64,000 nt of DNA, taken from contig CP119753.1 of assembly GCA_029319145.1 (NCBI GenBank), forward strand, positions 2,046,001-2,110,000, written 5' to 3'. The notes beneath the pieces were generated by a model. That model saw nothing but the letters and a program-made list of their open reading frames with translations, made no database searches and had not been told where the DNA came from. This stretch comes from Microbacter sp. GSS18 (GTDB lineage Bacteria > Actinomycetota > Actinomycetes > Actinomycetales > Microbacteriaceae). The position numbers and the translations under genes are program-made. Shown one piece after another: positions 1-8,524 of this stretch (position 1 is the first letter of the stretch; every line of letters begins with the position of its first letter).

Positions 1-1082
1 TGCGCTTCGACGCCGGGCGCGTGGTCGCCACCGGCACCGGATCGACGTGGGAGCCCGCGGACACCGTCGTCGACGGCTCGGGATCGGCAGGCCCCGACGC
101 GGTGCTGACCCCCGGCTTCGTCGACCTGCACGGGCACGGCGGCGGCGGGTGCAATCACGACGAGGGCGCGGATGCCGTGCGCACGGCGCGCGCCGTCCAC
201 CGCGCCCACGGCACGACGAGGGCGGTTCTGTCGCTGGTGACCGCCGCGATGGGCGACCTCGCCGAGCGCACCACCATGATCGCCGAGCTCGCGGCATCCG
301 ACCCCGAGATCCTCGGCTCGCATCTCGAGGGCCCGTTCCTCGACCCCGGCCACAAGGGCGCCCACACCGAGGGGCTGCTGCGCTCGCCCCATCCCGCCGA
401 CGTCGCGCGCCTGCTGGACGCGGGCCGCGGCACCATCCGGCAGGTCACGCTCGCGCCCGAACTCCCGGGTGCAGACGCGGCGATCGAGCGCTTCCGAGCG
501 GCCGGCACGGTCGTCGCCGTCGGCCACACCGACGCCGATGCCGCCGACGCGCGCGCGGCGTTCGATGCCGGGGCCACTCTTCTCACACACGCCTTCAACG
601 CCATGAACGGCATCCACCACCGCGCACCCGGCCCCGTCGCGGCGGCACTCGGCGATGACCGCGTCGTGCTCGAGATCATCGCCGACGGCATCCACGTCGA
701 CCCGGGGCTGATCGCGGTGCTGTTCCGCGTCGCCGGGGATCGGATCGCCCTGATCACCGACGCCATGTCGGCAGCCGGAGCCCCCGACGGCGCGTACGAG
801 CTCGGCGGCCTGGCCGTGACGGTCCAGGACGGGACCGCGCGCCTGACCGAGGGCGGGGCGATCGCCGGATCCACGCTGACGCAGGACGTCGCCCTGCGTC
901 ATGTCGTCGACGCCGGCGTCGACCTGGCCACGGCCGTCGGCGCCCTCACCCGGACGCCCGCCCGCGTGCTGGGGATCGACGACATCGGCCGCCTCGCCGT
1001 CGGCGCGCGAGCCGACGCGGTCCTGCTGACGGCGGACCTCGCGGTGCGCTCGGTGTGGGTCGACGGCGCCGCCGTGCCGTGA
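1..1082 (+). CDS. nagA: N-acetylglucosamine-6-phosphate deacetylase, 5' truncated
   Basis: Hydrolyses GlcNAc-6-phosphate to glucosamine-6-phosphate and acetate in the cytoplasm, the step before NagB. The frame is open from the window edge, so the true start lies outside. Visible amidohydrolase motifs in order: the metal-site motif DLHGHGG, the metal Glu in SHLEGPF, metal histidines in AVGHTDA and LTHAFNAM, and the catalytic Asp in ITDAMSA. The C-terminus is complete and ends in TGA at 1080. The rest of the nag cluster lies 6.7 kb away on the other strand, so nagA is probably transcribed separately, possibly under the same ROK regulator. The family assignment is secure. Confidence 0.93.
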   Translation, partial: RFDAGRVVATGTGSTWEPADTVVDGSGSAGPDAVLTPGFVDLHGHGGGGCNHDEGADAVRTARAVHRAHGTTRAVLSLVTAAMGDLAERTTMIAELAASDPEILGSHLEGPFLDPGHKGAHTEGLLRSPHPADVARLLDAGRGTIRQVTLAPELPGADAAIERFRAAGTVVAVGHTDADAADARAAFDAGATLLTHAFNAMNGIHHRAPGPVAAALGDDRVVLEIIADGIHVDPGLIAVLFRVAGDRIALITDAMSAAGAPDGAYELGGLAVTVQDGTARLTEGGAIAGSTLTQDVALRHVVDAGVDLATAVGALTRTPARVLGIDDIGRLAVGARADAVLLTADLAVRSVWVDGAAVP

Positions 1083-1497
1083 CCGGCTGCGAGGCGGCCG
1101 CCGCATTCCCCGCGATGCGACGGCCGCGTCCCCCCATCCCCCGAGGAACGCGGGGCCGAAGGGCTTCTCCCCCGAGACACCTCTTCGACCCCGCGCGTCC
1201 TGGATCGGGACCTCCAGGACGTCATCCGCCCGACGCCGCGCCCCCCGGCCCGGCCGGCGGAACGTTCCTCCACCCCATGAGATGCACGACCGGCCGATTC
1301 ACAACGCGGTTTCGGGAAGATTGTTCGGAATCGGTCGCCGAATGCGCTCCAACACGCCCGACGACGCTGTTTCGGCCTGGCGAAACTGAGTGTCAGCCGT
1401 GAGAATGGTCCGACGGCGTGATGATCCCCCCGCATCGCGCGTCTCACGGGTGACGGTGTCGACGACGCCGACCGCCACGAGCCGACCGGAGACCCCC
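1083..1497. other. Gene-free leader between nagA and the sigma-factor gene
   Basis: No convincing coding sequence. The distal half carries two GTTTCGG copies exactly 60 bases apart (1309 and 1369). The second forms a perfect palindrome (see 1369-1386). This stretch probably holds the promoter region of the sigma-factor gene and the nagA 3' end. Confidence 0.4.
1369..1386. promoter_or_regulatory. Palindrome GTTTCG-N6-CGAAAC upstream of the sigma-factor gene
   Basis: Perfect 6-base arms (1369-1374 and 1381-1386) around GCCTGG, about 110 bases before the sigma-factor start. Could be an operator. No regulator is assigned. Confidence 0.35.
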
Positions 1498-3087
1498 ATG
1501 AGCCAGGAACTGGCCGCCGAGCGCCCCACCGCCGCGCTCGGCGACGCCGACCTGGTGCTGCGCACGCGCTCCGGCGACGCCGACGCGTTCGCCGAGCTGT
1601 GGCGCCGACACTATCGATCGGGCATCGCCGTGGCCCGCTCCGTGACGTCGTCGCTGGACCCCGACGATCTCGTGCAGGAGTCCTACACCCGCATCTACCA
1701 GTCGCTCCAGAGCGGCGGAGGCCCCACCGGGTCGTTCCGCGCGTACCTGTTCACGAGCATCCGCAACACGGCCGCGACGTGGGGGCGCGCCCGCCAGGAG
1801 ACGGCGATCGACGCCATCGACGCGATGGAGGATCCGTCCACGTCCGACCAGGCCACCGCCGAGGCCCTCGATCGCAGCCTCACCAATCAGGCGTTCCGGA
1901 GCCTCCCGACGCGCTGGCAGGAGGTCCTCTGGTACACCGAGATCGAGCAGATGAAGCCCGCCGAGGTGGCGCCGCTGCTGGGCATGAAGGCGTCCGCCGT
2001 CTCGCAGCTGGCTCTGCGGGCGCGCGAAGGTCTGCGCGAGGCGTGGGTCCAGGCGCATCTGCGGTCGGTCGAGGACGGATCGCCCTGCCAATGGACGATC
2101 GAGCGCCTCGGCTCCTACGCCCGCTCGAACATCTCGCGGCGCGATCGACGGAAGATCGAGGAGCACCTCGCCGACTGCGCCCGCTGCACGATCGTCGCCG
2201 GCGAGGCGGAGGAGGTCTCGAACCGGCTCGCCCTCGTGCTGCTCCCGCTCACCGTCGGCATCGCGGGGACCGCCGGCTATCTGGCGTCGCTGCAGGGCGG
2301 CGCCGTTCCCACCATGGCCATGGCGGCGATGCCGCCGATCGTGACCGAAGGCGCGGCGGCGCCCCCGGTCGCCCCGGGCGCCGAGACCTCGGCGGCCGCT
2401 GCCGCGACGGGTTCGTCGAGCTCGATGGGGATGGGCGCGATGGTGAGCCTCGTCGCCGCCACGGTCGTCGTCGTGGGCGGTGTGTTCGCGGGCGCCGCGA
2501 TGCTGGGGCCCGCCCACGACGCCGCCCCCGTTCCCGCGCCGGGTCCCGCCGATCAGCTCTCGATCGACGCGACCGTCGAACCGCCCGCCGACGCCGAGGA
2601 GACGGCGCCCGAGATCGTCGACGAGGCGGACGACGTCCCCGAGGCGCCGCCGGCTCCCCAGGAGCCGAGCGCACCCGAGGATGCCACGGACACGGTCGGC
2701 GCTGCGCCCGCTCCGGCACCCGCACCGGCGCCCGTCCCACCCGCCCACCCCGGAGACGAAGCGGATCCGGGCCCGGCCGACGAGGTCGCGATCGACGTGG
2801 GTCTGCCGGACGGCGTCCCGACCATCGTGTCGAGCTCGTCCACGATCGCGCCCGACGGCACCGTCACCGTCACGGTCGATCTGCAGGGCGAACCGGGGGC
2901 GACGGTGCGCGCGCGCACGCGCGGCGAGGAGACCGCGCGATCGAGCCTCGACGCCGCCGGGGACGGGCAGCTCGTCCTCTCGGCCGAGCCGTGGGAGCTG
3001 CTCGTGGGCACGCGGATCGAGCTGCGCTACGTCGCCGGCGACCTGCAGGGCCAGCCGCTGGGCGCGAAGCTCGCCGACCTGCTCTGA
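1498..3087 (+). CDS. ECF-like sigma factor with fused zinc-finger anti-sigma domain and two membrane segments
   Basis: Likely transcription initiation factor of the sigma-70/ECF type, 529 residues against roughly 180-200 for a plain ECF factor. Region 2 lies around residues 30-90 (DPDDLVQESY near 54). Region 4 lies around 140-195. A zinc-finger anti-sigma motif HxxxCxxC follows (H223, C227, C230), then a hydrophobic segment near 244-266, a second near 310-332, a long Ala/Pro/Glu linker and a small beta-rich C-terminus. So sigma, ZAS domain and membrane anchor are on one chain. I chose ATG 1498, which has GGAG seven bases upstream, over an upstream ATG at 1390 that lacks a site. Regulation is probably intramolecular inhibition or proteolytic release; that is inference from architecture. 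Confidence 0.8.
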   Translation: MSQELAAERPTAALGDADLVLRTRSGDADAFAELWRRHYRSGIAVARSVTSSLDPDDLVQESYTRIYQSLQSGGGPTGSFRAYLFTSIRNTAATWGRARQETAIDAIDAMEDPSTSDQATAEALDRSLTNQAFRSLPTRWQEVLWYTEIEQMKPAEVAPLLGMKASAVSQLALRAREGLREAWVQAHLRSVEDGSPCQWTIERLGSYARSNISRRDRRKIEEHLADCARCTIVAGEAEEVSNRLALVLLPLTVGIAGTAGYLASLQGGAVPTMAMAAMPPIVTEGAAAPPVAPGAETSAAAAATGSSSSMGMGAMVSLVAATVVVVGGVFAGAAMLGPAHDAAPVPAPGPADQLSIDATVEPPADAEETAPEIVDEADDVPEAPPAPQEPSAPEDATDTVGAAPAPAPAPAPVPPAHPGDEADPGPADEVAIDVGLPDGVPTIVSSSSTIAPDGTVTVTVDLQGEPGATVRARTRGEETARSSLDAAGDGQLVLSAEPWELLVGTRIELRYVAGDLQGQPLGAKLADLL

Positions 3088-3112
3088 GCGGAGGCGGCGG
3101 GGCCGGCCGCCG

Positions 3113-3118
3113 TAGACT
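3113..3118 (+). promoter_or_regulatory. -10 hexamer TAGACT, 7 bases before the DUF2568 start
   Basis: TAGACT followed by seven bases and ATG 3126. Compatible with a leaderless transcript, although GGAGG also sits between them. Confidence 0.45.
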
Positions 3119-3125
3119 GGAGGCC

Positions 3126-3512
3126 ATGTCCGACACCCCTCGCACCCCGGCCGATGCGGCCCCGCCGGCCGGGACGCGCGCTCCGCTGGCAGCCATCGAC
3201 ATCCTCGCCTTCGTCAGCGAGCTGTTCGCCTTCGTGACGCTCGCCATCTGGGGTTTCACGTCGTGGCCGCTGCCGTGGAACATCGTGGTCGGCATCCTCG
3301 CGCCGGTCGCGGCCGTCCTGGTGTGGGCGCTCTTCGTGTCCCCCCGTGCCGTCCTGGCCGTGCACCCGTTCGTCCGCGCGGTGATCGAGCTGCTGGTGTA
3401 CGCCGCCGCGAGCATGGCGTGGTGGAGCATGGGCGCGACGTGGCTCGGGCTCGGCTACGGCGTCGCCGCCGTCGTCATCGGCGTGCTGGCGGGCCGGCGC
3501 CGGTTCACCTGA
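3126..3512 (+). CDS. DUF2568/YrdB-like small membrane protein
   Basis: 128 residues of unknown function. A hydrophilic N-terminus of about 22 residues is followed by four hydrophobic segments (near 23-45, 50-68, 77-97 and 100-120) and a basic tail. Length and pattern fit the DUF2568 (YrdB) family of four-helix membrane proteins. The stop TGA overlaps the ATG of the next gene (ATGA), so the two are translationally coupled. Nothing in the sequence shows a substrate. Confidence 0.7.
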   Translation: MSDTPRTPADAAPPAGTRAPLAAIDILAFVSELFAFVTLAIWGFTSWPLPWNIVVGILAPVAAVLVWALFVSPRAVLAVHPFVRAVIELLVYAAASMAWWSMGATWLGLGYGVAAVVIGVLAGRRRFT

Positions 3513-4900
3513 TGACCGTCGACGTCGTCGCGCGGCTCCGCCGCCTTCTCGGCGACCGCGTCGACACGTCGCCCGAGGCGCTCGACGCCGCGCGCGCCGA
3601 CAAGTCGGGGCACGCCGCGGCGGGTCGTCCGCTCGCCGTCGTGCACGCCGCCGGCGTCGAGGACGTCCAGGCGACGCTGCGCATCGCCACCGACACCCGC
3701 ACCCCCGTCGTGACCCGCGGAGCCGGCACCGGCCTCGCCGGCGGAGCCATCGCCGGGCCGGGCGAGATCGCGCTGTCGGTGCGTCGCATGGACCGCATCC
3801 TCGAGGTGCGGCCCGACGACCTGATCGCGGTGGTCGAGCCGGGCATCGTCAACGCCGATCTGAACGCCGCGCTCGCGGAGCAGGGCGTCTGGTGGGCTCC
3901 CGATCCCGCCAGCCGCGACATCTCGACCGTCGGCGGCAACATCGCCACCGGCGCGGGAGGGCTGCTGTGCGCCAAGTACGGCGTCGTGCGCGATGCCGTC
4001 CTCGGCGTCGACCTCGTGCTCGCCGACGGCCGGCTCATGCACTTCGGCCACCGCACCGTCAAGGGCGTGACCGGGCTGGACCTGACATCGCTCGTGATCG
4101 GCTCCGAGGGGACGCTCGGGGTCGTCGTCGGAGCCACGCTGAAGCTGCGGCGCCGGGTCCCGGGCACGGTGTGCACGCTCGCGGCGACCTTCCCCGACGT
4201 GCGTGCGGCCGCCGTCGCCTCCGCGGCCGTGACGGCCTCGGGCGCGCAGCCGGCGATCATGGAGCTCATGGACGCCGCCTCGCTCTCGGCCGTCCACGCC
4301 CTGCTCCACCTGGATCCCCCGGCGGCCGGTGCGGCGCAGCTCACGATCCAGACCGACGGGCCGTCCGCGGCCGGCGAAGCGGACGCGATCGCCGCGGTGC
4401 TGCGCGCGGCGGGCGGCACCGTCGCGGTGTCGCACGATCCGGACGAGGGCGAGCGCCTGCTCACGGTGCGGCGCTCGATGCACGCGGCCATGGAGCGTCT
4501 GGGCACGACGCTCATCGAGGACGTCTCGGTGCCCCGCAGCGCGCTGCCGGCGATGTTCGACGAGATCGCCCGCGTCGAGCGCGAGCACGGCCTCGTCATC
4601 CCGACGGTCGCGCATGCCGGCGACGGCAACCTGCATCCGAACTTCGTCTTCGACCCGCCCGCGGACGACGACGACGGCATCGCCGCGGTCCCGGCGCACA
4701 TCTGGGACGCCGCCGACGACCTCTTCCGCGCCGCGCTGCGGCTGGGCGGCACGCTCACCGGCGAGCACGGCATCGGGGTGCTCAAGCGCCGCTGGCTGGC
4801 CGACGAACTCGGCGACGACCAGTGGGAGCTGCAGCGCCGGATCACCCGCGCGTTCGATCCGCTGGGGATCCTCAACCCGGGCAAGGTGTTCGCCCCGTGA
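3512..4900 (+). CDS. FAD-binding oxidase, GlcD/D-lactate dehydrogenase family
   Basis: 462 residues. Flavoprotein of the vanillyl-alcohol-oxidase fold that oxidises a 2-hydroxy acid such as glycolate or D-lactate. The FAD_binding_4 domain covers residues 35-215: RGAGTGLAGG is the pyrophosphate loop, and DPASRDISTVGGN and SEGTLGVV are further FAD contacts. The FAD-oxidase C domain runs to the end with AHAGDGNLHPN and GEHGIGVLKR motifs. The start overlaps the upstream stop by ATGA and its stop overlaps the GTG of the NUDIX gene, so 3126-5295 looks like one operon. The exact substrate cannot be read from the sequence. Confidence 0.87.
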   Translation: MTVDVVARLRRLLGDRVDTSPEALDAARADKSGHAAAGRPLAVVHAAGVEDVQATLRIATDTRTPVVTRGAGTGLAGGAIAGPGEIALSVRRMDRILEVRPDDLIAVVEPGIVNADLNAALAEQGVWWAPDPASRDISTVGGNIATGAGGLLCAKYGVVRDAVLGVDLVLADGRLMHFGHRTVKGVTGLDLTSLVIGSEGTLGVVVGATLKLRRRVPGTVCTLAATFPDVRAAAVASAAVTASGAQPAIMELMDAASLSAVHALLHLDPPAAGAAQLTIQTDGPSAAGEADAIAAVLRAAGGTVAVSHDPDEGERLLTVRRSMHAAMERLGTTLIEDVSVPRSALPAMFDEIARVEREHGLVIPTVAHAGDGNLHPNFVFDPPADDDDGIAAVPAHIWDAADDLFRAALRLGGTLTGEHGIGVLKRRWLADELGDDQWELQRRITRAFDPLGILNPGKVFAP

Positions 4901-5295
4901 GCGGCGTCGTCCACGTCAGCGCGGCGGTCGTGGTCGCCGACGACGGCCGGGCGCTCGTGGTCCGCAAGCGGGGCGCACAGGTGTTCCAGCAGCCGGGCGG
5001 CAAGCCGGACCCCGGCGAGGACGCCCTCGCGGCCGTCGTGCGCGAAGTCGCCGAGGAGACCGGGATCGTCGCCGAGCCGAGCTCGTTCGAGCCGCTCGGA
5101 CGCTTCAGCGACGCCGCGGCGAACGAGCCCGGACACCGGGTCGTCGCCGACGCGTTCCGCCTCCGCGTCGGCGCGGGGACCGCGATCGCCGGTGGCGAGA
5201 TCGAGGAGCTGCGGTGGCTGGCCGAGACCGACGTCGACGACGCTCCGCTGGCTCCGCTCAGCCGAAACCACCTCATCCGCTTCGCCTGGCGCTGA
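4897..5295 (+). CDS. NUDIX hydrolase
   Basis: 132 residues. Cleaves nucleoside diphosphates linked to another moiety, using Mg2+. The Nudix box is complete: G-x5-E-x7-REV-x-EE-x-G-I starts near residue 31. The start is GTG 4897, which overlaps the preceding stop as GTGA; translation from here gives the expected N-terminal beta strand (VVHVSAAVVV). Small single-domain NUDIX proteins include MutT-like sanitising enzymes and ADP-ribose pyrophosphatases, and the sequence does not decide between them. Third gene of the 3126-5295 unit. Confidence 0.87.
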   Translation: MSGVVHVSAAVVVADDGRALVVRKRGAQVFQQPGGKPDPGEDALAAVVREVAEETGIVAEPSSFEPLGRFSDAAANEPGHRVVADAFRLRVGAGTAIAGGEIEELRWLAETDVDDAPLAPLSRNHLIRFAWR

Positions 5296-5311
5296 GCCTT
5301 GTCCCCGCCGG

Positions 5312-7615
5312 TCAGCCGGACTCGTACGCGCGGCGGAAGTGCTCGTCGGGCACGACCCAGCGCTCGCCGTTCTCGCCCTCGACGATCCAGTCGCCGTCCT
5401 CCGCGTGCGCGGCGCCCTCCAGGGTCTGCACCGTCTGCGGCTCGGCGACGCGCGTCGCACGCACCGCCCCGCGGCGGCGGAAGCGGCCCTCGCCCGAGTT
5501 CTCGTACATGTCGGCGAACTCCGGCGGCCGCACCGACCACTCCCGCTCCCCGTCGCGCACGCGCCAGTCGCCGGGCAGCGCCTGCATCGCGCTCCCCGTC
5601 GACGTCGTCCAGGTCCACGACTCGTCGACGCGCTCCGCCCTGACCTCCCCGCGGCGGCGGTACGTGCGCCACTCCGGGCCCCCCGACTGCTCGTCGCCCA
5701 TCGCCGGACGCGATGCGTAGCCCATGGCCCGCAGCAGCCCGAGTGCGTCGAGCACGGCGCGACGCGTCTTCGCGCGGCCGGTCTCGCCGAGCTCCTCCCA
5801 CGGCACCAGCAGCGGATGCGTGCGCCGCGCGTCGTCCCGCCGGCTGCCGTGCCGCCATCCGGCCGCGAGGTGCCGGGCCCGCCAGGATTCGTGCTCACGC
5901 CGCGCCATCTCGTCGAGCTGGGCCTCCGTCGGATCCGTGTCGTCGGGATCGGCGCCCGGCGGCACCGGGCCCCAGGTGCGGCCGACGGCGACCGCGGACG
6001 ACAGCGTCTCGCGCACGAGCCGGATGTTGCTGTCGCGGTAGAACTCGTCCAGCTGATCCCACGGCCGGCGGCCGGGGTTCGCCGGGTCGACGCCGTGGTC
6101 GTCCAGGAAGTTCTCGTGTGCGACGCGCGCCACCCGCTCCCAGCGGTCGGGGCGCCCGAGGTCGCCGATCGCCGCGGCGAACGGGTAGAGCCGCTCCATG
6201 ACGGGCTCGTCCGGGATCGGACCGCCCTCGGCGACCTGCGCGTAGACCGGCCAGCCGGGGTGCGCGGCCGCGATCTCGGACGGGCTGAGCACGGGAGCGT
6301 CCTCGGCGGGGGCGATCATCACCGCGGGAGACGCGGCTCCGGCGAGCGCGGTGACCAGCCCGTGCTCGGCGTCGGCGTCGTCCAGCGCCTCGACATCCGC
6401 CCCCGCGTTGCCGAATGCCCGCTGATGCAGCGTGTGCCGTCGCAGCAGCGACGAGGCATCCGCTCCGACGATCACGACGCGCGGCGGCGGCGGGCCGGGC
6501 CGGCGCCGCGCGGCCCTCTCGCGGGCGCGCTGGGCCGCCTCGGCCGCGATGGCCAGCACCAGGTCGGATCCGCCGTGGACGGCGACGCGGTCGCAGCCGT
6601 CGTCCATCCACCGCGACACGAGCGCTTCGGCGGTCGCCTCGTATACGCCCACGGCATCCAGCGCCCAGCCGGGCCTGTCGACCTGCCGACGGCGCCAGAA
6701 CTCGGCCACCCACACGTCGTCGATGCGGACGACGGCCCGGATGTGCTGCGGTCGTCCGCCCCGCACGGCGCGCAGCCGCGAGTCCAGGTGCTCGAAGCGG
6801 CTGAGGTTCGTGCCGGCGACGGGGCCCAGCAGGAACAGACCGCGCAGTGCGATGCGGTCCCCCCGCAGCACGCGCGTGCGCAGGGAGAAGATGCGCAGCG
6901 CCACGTCGGGCGTCTCCGACCATCGCAGCACGACGATTCCCGGGTGCCGCGGGTGAGGCGGCGGCGGGTCGTTCGGGTCGGCGCGCACCACGACCATCGT
7001 GCGCTCATCGAGCCGCGTGCGCACGCGCTCCGCGGCGGGCAGCGTGACGTCGAGCGGGCCGTCGACCACCACGCGCGAGCCCGAGCGACGCATGCGCAGC
7101 ACGTCCAGCTGCGAGCGGAAGAGGACCGCCACGGCGGCGGCGAAGCCGATGCCCACCGTTGCGATGACGAGCATGCGCGCGGCCAGCAGCGCCAGCGGCG
7201 GCTCGGCGGCGCACCCCTCGACGACGCCGAAGACCTCCGGCACGACGCCGAGGAACAGCTCCAGCGCCCACGTCAGCGGACTCCAGAACGGCACCGCGTC
7301 GGCGGCGCACTCGACGTACGACACGAACGCCAGCCCCACGGCGGAGGTGCCCAGGATCCCGATCGCGACCAGCCGCCGCGTGCCGTAGCGGCGCGCGCCC
7401 GGCAGCGACACGAGCCAGCCCAGGAGGCACGCGAGAGCCGTGGCGACGGTGATCACCGCCCACGACGTGGGTTCCCAGAACTGCGACCACGGCGGCGGAG
7501 GCACCGATTCCGGCTGGAGCGCGGCGACGCCGAGCATCACCAGCACGGCCGCGCACAGCACCGCAACGACGATGATCGCGGCGCGAAGCAACACCCTGGA
7601 GCGCCGTCGGCTCAT
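5312..7615 (-). CDS. Ryanodine-receptor (RyR) domain membrane protein with C-terminal PGDW-type repeats
   Basis: 767 residues. About five hydrophobic segments lie in residues 8-165, followed by a soluble region of alpha/beta character (around 180-480) that may be a degenerate nucleotide-binding, TrkA-N-like part. Two consecutive RyR-like modules follow: 491-569 (AHENF...PWDQLDEFYRDSN) and 570-651 (REHESW...GW.HG...HPLLVPWEEL). Two homologous repeats of about 56-60 residues end the protein (652-711, 712-767), each with RRRG-VRA and a DW-V-G-W-V-P-F-YE pattern. I chose ATG 7615, with AAGGGG five bases upstream, over GTG 7621 that overlaps that site. Possible role in ligand-gated transport or signalling; function unknown. 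Confidence 0.72.
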   Translation of the reverse strand: MSRRRSRVLLRAAIIVVAVLCAAVLVMLGVAALQPESVPPPPWSQFWEPTSWAVITVATALACLLGWLVSLPGARRYGTRRLVAIGILGTSAVGLAFVSYVECAADAVPFWSPLTWALELFLGVVPEVFGVVEGCAAEPPLALLAARMLVIATVGIGFAAAVAVLFRSQLDVLRMRRSGSRVVVDGPLDVTLPAAERVRTRLDERTMVVVRADPNDPPPPHPRHPGIVVLRWSETPDVALRIFSLRTRVLRGDRIALRGLFLLGPVAGTNLSRFEHLDSRLRAVRGGRPQHIRAVVRIDDVWVAEFWRRRQVDRPGWALDAVGVYEATAEALVSRWMDDGCDRVAVHGGSDLVLAIAAEAAQRARERAARRRPGPPPPRVVIVGADASSLLRRHTLHQRAFGNAGADVEALDDADAEHGLVTALAGAASPAVMIAPAEDAPVLSPSEIAAAHPGWPVYAQVAEGGPIPDEPVMERLYPFAAAIGDLGRPDRWERVARVAHENFLDDHGVDPANPGRRPWDQLDEFYRDSNIRLVRETLSSAVAVGRTWGPVPPGADPDDTDPTEAQLDEMARREHESWRARHLAAGWRHGSRRDDARRTHPLLVPWEELGETGRAKTRRAVLDALGLLRAMGYASRPAMGDEQSGGPEWRTYRRRGEVRAERVDESWTWTTSTGSAMQALPGDWRVRDGEREWSVRPPEFADMYENSGEGRFRRRGAVRATRVAEPQTVQTLEGAAHAEDGDWIVEGENGERWVVPDEHFRRAYESG

Positions 7616-7744
7616 CCGCACCCCTTGCTCGGATCAAGCGCGATGCTAGCAGGAGGGATGCTCCGCTCCCACCCCCCCTCTCTCCTGGCGCCGCACCGAC
7701 GCCGAGCGGTGCGCGCGGCGCTCGGGCTGCGCGGATGCCGCGGG

Positions 7745-8524
7745 CTACAGGCCCTGCCAGGCGGGCTTGTGGGCGTACGTGTAGCGGTAGTAGTCCGCGT
7801 GGGCGAGACGGGAGGCGGCGGCCTCGTCGACCACGACGGTGGCGTGCGGATGCAGCTGGATCGCCGAACCGGGCAGCGACGCGCTGAGCGGGCCCTCGAC
7901 GGCGCCCGCGACGGCGGCGGCCTTGCCCTCGCCGAACGCCAGCAGCACCAGATGACGCGCCCGCAGGATCGTGCCCAGTCCCTGCGTGATGCAGTGCAGG
8001 GGGACGTCCTCGATCGAGGGGAAGAACCGCGCGTTGTCCTCGCGGGTCTGCCGGGTGAGCGTCTTGACGCGGGTCACCGAGGCGAACGACGAGCCCGGCT
8101 CGTTGAAGCCGATGTGCCCGTCGGTGCCGATGCCGAGGATCTGCAGCTCGACGCCGCCGGCGGCGTCGATCGCGGCCTCGTAGTCGACGCCTGCGTGCTC
8201 GATGCCCTGCAGCGAGCCGTTCGGCACGCGGATGCGGTCGGGGTCCAGCCCCAGCGGCTCGACGACTTCGCGCGCGATGACCGAGCGGTAGGACTCGGGG
8301 TGGGCGGGGTCGATGCCGACGTACTCGTCGAGGGCGAAGCCGCGCACGCGCGAGACGTCGACGCCGGCGATCCGCTCGCGCAGCGCCTCGTACACCGGCA
8401 GCGGTGTCGAGCCGGTCGCCAGCCCCAGCACCGCCTCGGGCTCGCGGCGGATCAGGCGCACGATCTCGTCGGCCACCAGGGCGCCGGCGGCAGCGGCATC
8501 CTTCACGATCACGATCTCAGCCAT
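7745..8524 (-). CDS. nagB: Glucosamine-6-phosphate deaminase
   Basis: 259 residues. Converts glucosamine-6-phosphate to fructose-6-phosphate and ammonia. Shows the family's phosphate-binding GLATGSTPLPVY near residue 34, the catalytic region ALDEYVGI, GIGTDGHIGFNEPGSS and a C-terminal HPHATVVVDE stretch. Length matches hexameric NagB. The ATG at 8524 lies inside the end of the ROK kinase gene (8-base overlap), so the two are coupled. It is the last gene of the amino-sugar operon. Confidence 0.95.
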   Translation of the reverse strand: MAEIVIVKDAAAAGALVADEIVRLIRREPEAVLGLATGSTPLPVYEALRERIAGVDVSRVRGFALDEYVGIDPAHPESYRSVIAREVVEPLGLDPDRIRVPNGSLQGIEHAGVDYEAAIDAAGGVELQILGIGTDGHIGFNEPGSSFASVTRVKTLTRQTREDNARFFPSIEDVPLHCITQGLGTILRARHLVLLAFGEGKAAAVAGAVEGPLSASLPGSAIQLHPHATVVVDEAAASRLAHADYYRYTYAHKPAWQGL

